DNA of 55,937 bases. Origin: an uncultured Prevotella sp. Its GTDB lineage: Bacteria; Bacteroidota; Bacteroidia; Bacteroidales; Bacteroidaceae. This document shows, piece by piece, positions 8,515 through 14,780 of the stretch (the stretch's first letter is position 1; each line of letters begins with the position of its first letter). The DNA is taken from NCBI GenBank assembly GCA_902800365.1, contig CADCEF010000015.1:1-55937 (forward strand), read 5' to 3'. The notes under the pieces are model-generated. The model was not told where the DNA came from and made no database searches. It saw only the letters and a list, made by a program, of their open reading frames with translations. Position numbers and translations under genes: made by a program.

Positions 8515-9493
8515 ATGGCGATATTAGCATTTCAAAAACCCGATAAAGTCGTAATGTTGGAGGCCAAAGTTCGAATTCCGTCCTTTGGAGCCCGGCTTTG
8601 GTGTAACCATTGGTAACGCCCTGCGCCGCATTCTACTTTCATCACTCGAGGGTTATGCTATCAACACCATCCGTATCGCTGGTGTTGAGCATGAATTCTC
8701 TTCAGTTCCCGGTGTAAAGGAAGATGTAACCAACATTATCTTGAATCTGAAGCAAGTTCGATTCAAGCAAGTAGTAGAAGAATTCGAGAACGAGAAAGTC
8801 AGTATCACGGTCGAGAATTCTACCGAATTCAAAGCCGCTGACATCGGCAAGTATCTGACTGGATTTGAAGTGTTAAATCCCGATTTGGTGATTTGTCATT
8901 TAGATTCCAAAGCATCGATGCAGATTGATCTTACAATTAACAAAGGTCGTGGATATGTACCCGCTGATGAGAATCGCGAGTTCTGCACCGACGTTAATGT
9001 AATTGCAATCGATTCTATTTACACTCCGATCCGTAACGTTAAGTACACTGTTGAGCCATATCGTGTTGAACAGAAGACCGATTATGACAAGCTGGTACTC
9101 GAGGTTACTACGGACGGTTCCATTCACCCAAAGGACGCACTGAAAGAGGCTGCTAAGATCCTTATCTATCACTTCATGCTGTTCTCTGACGAGAAGATTT
9201 CTCTTGAGACTTCTGAGTCTGAGAGCAACCAGGAGTTCGATGAAGAGGTTCTGCACATGCGCCAGTTGCTTAAGACTCGTCTCGTTGACATGAACCTTTC
9301 TGTTCGTGCCCTCAACTGCCTCAAGGCTGCTGATGTTGAGACGCTTGGCGACCTGGTACAGTACAACAAGACTGACCTCCTTAAGTTCCGTAACTTTGGT
9401 AAGAAATCGCTCACTGAGCTTGATGATTTGCTCGAGAGTCTGAATCTGTCGTTTGGAACTGATATTTCAAAATACAAACTGGACAGAGAGTAG
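8515..9493 (+). pseudogene. rpoA: RNA polymerase alpha subunit, frame broken near the 5' end
   Basis: RpoA dimerises to nucleate RNA polymerase and contacts activators through its C-terminal domain. The ATG at 8515 starts the expected [17 protein letters not shown], but after the Ala codon the frame shifts and ends at TAA 8614-8616. The continuation [12 protein letters not shown] is found in another frame from about 8567. About 14 bases encoding a segment like (N/D)S(K/R)FG are absent at 8564-8569; adding 14 bases gives exactly 330 codons, the length I recall for Bacteroidales RpoA. The rest (NTD with [20 protein letters not shown] with [15 protein letters not shown] and [13 protein letters not shown]) is intact to the stop. 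A TTG at 8585 could start a protein lacking 28 residues, but that removes part of the N-terminal domain. Probably an assembly error. Confidence 0.9.
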
Positions 9494-9523
9494 TCTCCTG
9501 CCCAATAAAAGAACAAAAGAAAA

Positions 9524-10024
9524 ATGAGACATAATAAGAAATTCAATCATCTCGGTCGTACTGCATCTCACCGCAGTGCCATGCTCGCTAACATGGCTAT
9601 CTCGCTGATCATGCACAAAAGAATCACTACGACCGTTGCAAAGGCTAAGGCCCTGAAGAAGTATGTAGAGCCCCTTATCACTAAGGCTAAGGAGGATTCT
9701 ACTAACTCACGTCGTGTAGTATTCAGCTACCTTCAGAACAAGGATGCTATCAAAGAGCTCTTCTCTACTGTAAGTGAGAAGGTTGGCGATCGTCCCGGTG
9801 GATACACCCGTATCATCAAGCTTGGTACTCGTCAGGGTGACGCTGCACAGGTTTGCTTCATCGAGCTTGTAGACTTTGATCCAGAGATGGCAAAGGATAC
9901 TAAGAAGAAGTCAACTCGTCGTTCACGCAAGTCTGCTCCTAAGGCAGAGGCTGCTGCTGAGGCTCCTGTAGCTGAGGAGGCAAAGGCTGAGGCACCTGCT
10001 GCTGAAGAGGCTAAGGCTGAGTAA
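9524..10024 (+). CDS. rplQ: 50S ribosomal protein L17 with an acidic Ala/Glu tail
   Basis: Large-subunit protein near the exit tunnel. The N-terminal 125 residues ([20 protein letters not shown] to VDFDPE) are canonical L17. A C-terminal extension of about 40 residues follows: a basic part ([14 protein letters not shown]), then two near-identical AEEAKAE repeats. Such tails are seen in Bacteroidetes L17. It is the last gene of the operon, and a terminator follows. Confidence 0.97.
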   Translation: MRHNKKFNHLGRTASHRSAMLANMAISLIMHKRITTTVAKAKALKKYVEPLITKAKEDSTNSRRVVFSYLQNKDAIKELFSTVSEKVGDRPGGYTRIIKLGTRQGDAAQVCFIELVDFDPEMAKDTKKKSTRRSRKSAPKAEAAAEAPVAEEAKAEAPAAEEAKAE

Positions 10025-10058
10025 TAGTTCGATTTTGACGAATTCTTATATAAGAATA

Positions 10059-10101
10059 GGGGTTCCCCTACCATAATATGGGGGAATTCCTTTTCTTTTT
10101 T
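10059..10101 (+). terminator. terminator of the ribosomal operon
   Basis: GGTTCCCC (10061-10068) pairs with GGGGAATT (about 10081-10088, with G-T closing pairs) and is followed by a T-rich run, TTTTCTTTTTT. A 16-bp AT palindrome precedes it at 10042-10057. Confidence 0.7.
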
Positions 10102-10114
10102 ATTTGGAAATGCT

Positions 10115-10122
10115 TATCTTTG
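10115..10122 (+). promoter_or_regulatory. promoter -7 element of the glycine-zipper lipoprotein gene
   Basis: TATCTTTG, a TAnnTTTG match, lies 33 bases before the ATG at 10155. No clear -33 TTTG is found at the usual spacing. Confidence 0.5.
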
Positions 10123-10154
10123 CAGCGTGATTAATTATCAATTAGTTGTTGGTT

Positions 10155-10841
10155 ATGAAGAAGTTAGTTGTTTTATCGCTTGGTGCAGTGCTGCTGTTTA
10201 GCAGCTGTGGCACTTATGTCGAGACAGGTGCCACAACTGGTGGCTGGTTTGGATCTATCATTGGTTCGGCTATCGGTGGCATAGCAGGAGGCCCTCGTGG
10301 CAGCGATGTTGGCACGCTTATCGGTATGGCAGGAGGGGCTGTGGTTGGTGCTGCTATTGGTCAGGCCGCCGAAGAGGCTCAACAGAAGAAGATGGAGGAG
10401 TATCAGCAGCGTCGTATTGAGCGTGGTCAGGGTAGTTATCAGCCCAGATACGAATATCCTGAGAATAGAGGCTACGATACAAGGGATTATGAGGTGCTTG
10501 AGATTCGCCGTCCGATGCTGATGGATACCAATCGCGACCAGATACTGAGCCGTGGCGAAGAGGGTAGGGTTGTGTTCGAGATATTCAATACTTCCACCAA
10601 GCCTGTTTATCGCATCACTCCTTCAGTGACCGAGGTTACAGGAAATAAGCATATCGAGGTATCGGATAATGTGATGATAGAGAGTATTGAGCCTGGTAAG
10701 GGCATACGATATACAGCGCTTATTAGGGCCGACAACCGACTGAAAGATGGAGAAGCGGTATTTCGCATAGGAGTTTTCCAAGGTAATAGAGAACAAGTAT
10801 CCCAAACAAGGGAATTCAGGATTCAAACAAGTAAGCGATAG
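10155..10841 (+). CDS. glycine-zipper lipoprotein
   Basis: The product has 228 residues and begins with a lipoprotein signal, MKKLVVLSLGAVLLFSSC (lipid Cys at residue 18); the ATG at 10155 is preferred over an upstream TTG because the signal peptide starts there. Residues about 25-75 form a glycine zipper rich in GxxxG (GSIIGSAIGGIAGG, GTLIGMAGGAVVGAAIG), which usually packs in or on a membrane. A Gln/Arg-rich linker follows, then a C-terminal domain (residues about 115-228) with the look of a beta-sandwich. The protein is probably anchored in the outer membrane, with an envelope role that the sequence does not reveal. It is convergent with the RlpA-like gene, with a shared terminator between them. 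Confidence 0.85.
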   Translation: MKKLVVLSLGAVLLFSSCGTYVETGATTGGWFGSIIGSAIGGIAGGPRGSDVGTLIGMAGGAVVGAAIGQAAEEAQQKKMEEYQQRRIERGQGSYQPRYEYPENRGYDTRDYEVLEIRRPMLMDTNRDQILSRGEEGRVVFEIFNTSTKPVYRITPSVTEVTGNKHIEVSDNVMIESIEPGKGIRYTALIRADNRLKDGEAVFRIGVFQGNREQVSQTREFRIQTSKR

Positions 10842-10859
10842 GCTAAAACCTATCGCTTA
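10832..10859. terminator. bidirectional terminator between convergent genes
   Basis: An 11-bp perfect inverted repeat (TAAGCGATAGG and CCTATCGCTTA, 6-base loop) straddles the stop of the glycine-zipper gene. It is followed by TTATTTTTTA on the + strand. It can serve both convergent genes. Confidence 0.75.
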
Positions 10860-10860
10860 A

Positions 10861-11349
10861 TTATTTTTTAGCTTTTTTTGCTCTCTGCTCTTTTAATTCT
10901 ACCCAGATGGGTTTGGCTGGTGAGCCATCGTTGGTACTCATGTCGAGCTCTGGTTGGCTAAAGAATTCTTCTGGTTTATATGGAATAACTGATTCCTGGT
11001 ATTTTTCCACAATCACAGGCGCTATGCCTTGGGCAATGATGCCCAGTTCCTGTGCAGCCTTTACTGAGAGGTCTATAACGCGGCCTCTAACGTATGGACC
11101 GCGGTCTGTAACCTTTACGATGACCTGCTTTCCGTTGGCAGGATTTGTTACTTGCAACAATGTACCAAAAGGGTAGGTGCGATGGGCGCATGTAAGACTG
11201 TCGTGATGCAGTCGTTCGCCACTTGCCGTTTTGCGTCCGCTGAGGCTTTTTGAATAAAATGAAGCCTTACCGCTCTCTGGTTGACCTAGAGCGGTAAAGC
11301 TTATCAGTAGTGTCAAAGTCGTTAAGACTATATTTTTAAATTTGGTCAT
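10861..11349 (-). CDS. RlpA-like double-psi beta-barrel protein, secreted
   Basis: The 162-residue product has a cleavable signal peptide (MTKFKNIVLTTLTLLISFTALG) and a double-psi beta-barrel domain at residues about 27-115: GKASFYSKSLSGRKTASGERL, AHRTYPFGTLLQVTN, VKVTDRGPYVRGRVIDLS. RlpA proteins act on peptidoglycan at the division septum; some cleave denuded glycan strands. No SPOR domain follows, so septal targeting by that route is not indicated. The conserved Asp and His positions of the active form appear present (TDRGP, HDSLTCAHRT), but activity is inferred. It may be cotranscribed with gdhA, 41 bases upstream, as no strong terminator lies between. Confidence 0.88.
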   Translation of the reverse strand: MTKFKNIVLTTLTLLISFTALGQPESGKASFYSKSLSGRKTASGERLHHDSLTCAHRTYPFGTLLQVTNPANGKQVIVKVTDRGPYVRGRVIDLSVKAAQELGIIAQGIAPVIVEKYQESVIPYKPEEFFSQPELDMSTNDGSPAKPIWVELKEQRAKKAKK

Positions 11350-11390
11350 ACAATACTATCATGCAGAGGCATGGCCATATAAATATGGCT

Positions 11391-12728
11391 CTATACAATG
11401 CCCTGCGCGAGCATGGCCTTTGCGACCTTCATGAAGCCGGCTACGTTGGCACCTTTCACATAGTTAATGTAGTTGCCTTCCTTACCATACTTCACGCACT
11501 GCTCGTGGATGCCATGCATAATCTGGTGCAGGCGCTGGTCTACCTCTTCGGCAGTCCAAGCCATACGCATCGAATTCTGAGTCATCTCCAAGCCAGATGT
11601 TGCCACGCCACCAGCATTAACAGCCTTGCCAGGAGCAAACAGCTGACCAGCAGCGATGAACTTGTTCACAGCCTCGGCTGTGCAGCCCATGTTCGATACC
11701 TCAGCTACGCAGAGTGGCTTGTTGGCCAGAATCATGTCGGCATCAGCACCGTTCAATTCATTCTGGGTAGCACATGGCAGATAGATATCGGCTTTCTGCT
11801 CCCAAGGCTTCTTGCCGGCAAAGAACTTAGAGCCCTCGAACTCCTCCTCGTATGGCTGACATACGTCGTTACCACTGGCGCGGAGCTCAAGCATGTACTC
11901 AATCTTCTCTGCATCAAGACCGGCTGGGTCGTAGATATAACCATCAGGACCTGAGATGGTGATAACCTTTGCTCCCATCTCGGTAGCCTTCTTGGCTGCG
12001 CCCCATGCTACGTTACCGAAGCCTGACAGAGCAACGGTCTTGCCCTTAATGTCAAGTCCGTGAGTCTCCAGCATGTGGTGTACAAAGTAGAGTGCACCAT
12101 AACCTGTTGCCTCTGGGCGCAGAATGCTGCCGCCCCATTCCATACCTTTACCGGTGAGCGTTGCACCATGGAACTGGCTTGTCAGTTTCTTGTAATATCC
12201 GAACAGATAACCAATCTCGCGACCGCCCACGCCGATATCGCCGGCAGGAACGTCCATATCAGGACCGATTACCTTGTAGAGCTCACACATAAATGCCTGG
12301 CAGAATCGCATGATTTCAGCGTCGCTCTTGCCGCGTGGAGCAAAGTCGGATCCTCCCTTACCACCACCCATAGGCAGCGTGGTAAGTGCATTCTTAAATG
12401 TCTGCTCGAAACCGAGGAACTTCAGAATGCTCAGGTTTACTGATGGGTGGAAACGCAGTCCGCCTTTGTAGGGGCCGATAGCGCTGTTAAACTGCACGCG
12501 ATAACCGATGTTCACCTGTACCTCGCCCTTGTCGTCTACCCAGGGCACACGGAATGTGGTGATACGCTCAGGTTCCACAATGCGCTCTATAATCTTGGCT
12601 TTCTCAAACTCGGGGTGCTGGTTGTATACATCCTTGATGCTTTCCAACACCTCTCTTACTGCCTGTAAGTACTCCATTTCGCCTGGATGCTTCTGCTCCA
12701 AGGCTTGCATAATTTTCTCAACTTCCAT
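11391..12728 (-). CDS. gdhA: NADP-type glutamate dehydrogenase
   Basis: Catalyses the reversible amination of 2-oxoglutarate to glutamate, the main ammonia assimilation route in gut Bacteroidales. The 445-residue product is the normal hexameric class length. The substrate site is visible in GYRVQFNSAIGPYKGGLRFHP and the catalytic-lysine motif LTTLPMGGGKGGSDFAPRGKS; the nucleotide-binding fold begins at TVALSGFGNVAWGAAKKA. NADP versus NAD preference is not read from the sequence but the S50-type small enzyme is usually NADP-dependent. It has its own promoter at 12773-12804. Confidence 0.95.
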   Translation of the reverse strand: MEVEKIMQALEQKHPGEMEYLQAVREVLESIKDVYNQHPEFEKAKIIERIVEPERITTFRVPWVDDKGEVQVNIGYRVQFNSAIGPYKGGLRFHPSVNLSILKFLGFEQTFKNALTTLPMGGGKGGSDFAPRGKSDAEIMRFCQAFMCELYKVIGPDMDVPAGDIGVGGREIGYLFGYYKKLTSQFHGATLTGKGMEWGGSILRPEATGYGALYFVHHMLETHGLDIKGKTVALSGFGNVAWGAAKKATEMGAKVITISGPDGYIYDPAGLDAEKIEYMLELRASGNDVCQPYEEEFEGSKFFAGKKPWEQKADIYLPCATQNELNGADADMILANKPLCVAEVSNMGCTAEAVNKFIAAGQLFAPGKAVNAGGVATSGLEMTQNSMRMAWTAEEVDQRLHQIMHGIHEQCVKYGKEGNYINYVKGANVAGFMKVAKAMLAQGIV

Positions 12729-12772
12729 TTCGTAAAATTGTTCTAAGTGTCAATTTGTTATTAATAATACTG

Positions 12773-12804
12773 CAAAAGTAGGAAAATTATCGATAGCTTC
12801 CAAG
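12773..12804 (-). promoter_or_regulatory. promoter of gdhA
   Basis: On the minus strand CTTG (12801-12804) and TACTTTTG (12773-12780) are separated by 20 bases, fitting the Bacteroidetes -33/-7 consensus. The start codon is 44 bases downstream. Confidence 0.7.
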
Positions 12805-12832
12805 GAAAATCCGGAAAATTTTTGCTCCAAAG

Positions 12833-13618
12833 TTACATTTTGTTAATTGTGCGCGTTCCCAGGAAATTATGGAAGGATTCTTGATAGCCATCGGGCACGT
12901 GAATAATCTCGTTGCCTATGTATATACAGTCGTTGCGGTCAACTTTCCTGATTTTGTCGACAGCAATAATATATGATCTATGCACGCGCAGAAATTTGTC
13001 AGGCGGCAGCATTTCTTCAACAGCTTTCAATGTGAGGTGTGTAATCAGCGGTTTGGTTTCACCATCCAAGTAGAACATCACATAGTCCTTCATTCCATTC
13101 ACGTAGATGATATCACTAATGGTGATGTTACGCAACTCACCGTCTACGCGAACGAAGAGAGATTGAGGAATGTGGAAAGAGGAAGGTGGAAGGAGATTAC
13201 CTTCGTTCGCTGATCCTGTGGCAAGAGTTTCCTCTTTTCTCTTTCCACTTTCCTCTTTCCTCTCAAACCACTCCTTTGCTTTCTCCACAGCCACCATAAA
13301 CTTGTTATATCTTATTGGCTTCAGCAGGAAGTCGAGTGCGCTCACTTCGTAACTCTCAAAGGCGTATTCCTTGAAAGCCGTTGTAAATATCACTCGTGTT
13401 TCTGCAGGAATCATGTGTGCCAGCTCCATGCCGTTCAGGTCGGGCATCTGTATGTCTAGGAACAGAAGGTTGGGTTTCTGTTCCTTCACGGCATTAATGG
13501 CCTCTACCGAGTCGGTGAAACTGCCAAGCAGTTCCAGTTCGGGCGTCTTAGCTACAAACGATTCCATCAGCTTTACTGCCAGTGGCTCATCGTCAACTAT
13601 GATACAGGTTAAAGGCAT
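12833..13618 (-). CDS. LytTR-family response regulator
   Basis: Transcription factor of a two-component system. Residues 1-118 are a receiver domain with the acidic pocket IIVDDEP, phospho-acceptor Asp55 in LLFLDIQMPD, and the conserved Lys in FLLKPI. Residues about 155-258 are a LytTR DNA-binding domain (LFVRVDGELRNITISDIIYV, FLRVHRSYIIAVDKI). The linker between them (residues about 119-151) is unusually long, hydrophilic, and encoded by an imperfect inverted repeat of purine-rich DNA (13166-13263). The gene follows the histidine kinase by 9 bases, so they form one operon. The likely target is the neighbouring outer-membrane receptor. Confidence 0.93.
   Translation of the reverse strand: MPLTCIIVDDEPLAVKLMESFVAKTPELELLGSFTDSVEAINAVKEQKPNLLFLDIQMPDLNGMELAHMIPAETRVIFTTAFKEYAFESYEVSALDFLLKPIRYNKFMVAVEKAKEWFERKEESGKRKEETLATGSANEGNLLPPSSFHIPQSLFVRVDGELRNITISDIIYVNGMKDYVMFYLDGETKPLITHLTLKAVEEMLPPDKFLRVHRSYIIAVDKIRKVDRNDCIYIGNEIIHVPDGYQESFHNFLGTRTINKM
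13166..13263. repeat. purine/pyrimidine inverted repeat inside the response-regulator linker
   Basis: Arm 1 (13166-13194, purine-rich on +) and arm 2 (13231-13263, pyrimidine-rich on +) are imperfect reverse complements of about 28-30 bases around a 36-base loop. It is in frame and lies exactly between the receiver and LytTR domains. Confidence 0.75.
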
Positions 13619-13627
13619 ATCTAATGT

Positions 13628-14677
13628 TTAATCTTTAATGTTTAATATAATGCGAACGTGATAGATGTCGTCTTCGAGCGACTGTTCCCAGGTATAGCGA
13701 CCTGCATACATCAAGTCGAGACGGCGACGGGTGTTCTCCAGTCCGATGCCTGATCCGCTGCGGTCAGCATCGTCTTTGGGGAAATTAGTGTTGTCGCAGT
13801 TAAATATTAGCTCGTTCTCGTTTTGTAGCAGTCTGATGTCTATCGTCGATGGACGGCTGCTGCTCACGCCGTGTTTAAACGCATTCTCTACCAGCGAGAT
13901 AAACAGTAATGGCGCTATCTCCATATTCTGCTTGATGTCGAATGATGTTGTCACCTCAGTCTTTTCGTTGCAGCGCAGTTTCATCAGTGATATGTAGTTG
14001 CGCATAAACTCTACCTCGCCCTCAATGGGCACCATTTTTTTGTTCGTCTCGTACATGGCGTAGCGCAGCAGGTCGCTCAGCTGTGCTATTGCATCCTGAG
14101 CTGAATCGGCATCAATCTGACAGAGACTGGATATATTGTTCAGCGTGTTGAACAGGAAGTGCGGATTTATCTGGTTCTTCAGCCATGCCAACTCTGCCTC
14201 TGTGTTCTTTGCTTTCTCATCCTTCAGCTGTTGTTTTATCTCTCTGGTGCGTATAAAGTGGCGAATGCCGATAGCGATGGCAGCCACCATACAGTTCAGG
14301 ACTAAGAACATCAGGAATCCTGAGAAGAAACCTATCCACATGTTGGGGCCCATCTCAGGCATGTTGGGGATTTTGTCACGATTGAAGAAAACATAGAAGA
14401 ACTGGAAGTTCAGTCCGATGATCAGCACCAGATTCACCAACGTGAACCACCAGTAACGGTGCTTGAAGAAGAGACATGGGCCCAGCAGGTAGAAATTCAG
14501 GAAGTAAATAACCAATGGCGACTGGAACAGGCCCCATACCACAAATATCGAAGTGCGAGTGGCATGAGCGTCCTGAGTACTTAGATATGTGGCCAGAGGC
14601 ATGGCGAATATAATGACCACCCATGCTGCCACCTGTGCCGCAAGTAACCAGATGTCTTTTTTCTCTATCTTCTTCAT
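13628..14677 (-). CDS. LytS-type membrane histidine kinase
   Basis: Sensor kinase, 349 residues, for the LytTR regulator encoded next to it. Four hydrophobic segments occupy residues about 5-135. A His_kinase domain follows with the phospho-acceptor in WLKNQINPHFLFNTLNNISSL, then a HATPase domain with SLVENAFKHGVSS (N box) and GSGIGLENTRRRLDLMY (G box). There is no large extracellular sensor, so the membrane part itself is the likely sensor. I chose ATG 14677 (MKKIEKKDIWLL) rather than an in-frame ATG 14 codons upstream, because a TATATTTG promoter element at 14686-14693 lies within that extension. The 3' end runs into a TTAATCTTTAATGTTTAAT-type spacer. Confidence 0.92.
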   Translation of the reverse strand: MKKIEKKDIWLLAAQVAAWVVIIFAMPLATYLSTQDAHATRTSIFVVWGLFQSPLVIYFLNFYLLGPCLFFKHRYWWFTLVNLVLIIGLNFQFFYVFFNRDKIPNMPEMGPNMWIGFFSGFLMFLVLNCMVAAIAIGIRHFIRTREIKQQLKDEKAKNTEAELAWLKNQINPHFLFNTLNNISSLCQIDADSAQDAIAQLSDLLRYAMYETNKKMVPIEGEVEFMRNYISLMKLRCNEKTEVTTSFDIKQNMEIAPLLFISLVENAFKHGVSSSRPSTIDIRLLQNENELIFNCDNTNFPKDDADRSGSGIGLENTRRRLDLMYAGRYTWEQSLEDDIYHVRIILNIKD

Positions 14678-14685
14678 AACGTGTG

Positions 14686-14693
14686 CAAATATA
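14686..14693 (-). promoter_or_regulatory. promoter -7 element of the LytS/LytTR operon
   Basis: TATATTTG on the minus strand, 9 bases before the chosen ATG, matches TAnnTTTG. The nearest upstream TTTG is at about 23 bases, slightly too far. Confidence 0.5.
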
Positions 14694-14702
14694 CAATAAA
14701 TA

Positions 14703-14779
14703 TCAACACAGAGATACAAAGATACAGAGTTTTTTCACTTTTTTCTGAAAATCCTCTGTATCTCTGTGCCTTTGTGTTA
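14703..14779. repeat. inverted repeat with CTCTGTATCTCTGTG motif
   Basis: Arms at 14703-14727 and 14755-14779 are about 25 bases each and largely complementary (CTCTGTATCT is shared exactly at the stem tip), with a T-rich loop. Lying after the receptor stop on the minus strand, it can act as its terminator. The motif resembles the ACACAGAGA-type intergenic repeats seen in many bacterial genomes. Confidence 0.65.
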
Positions 14780-14780
14780 T

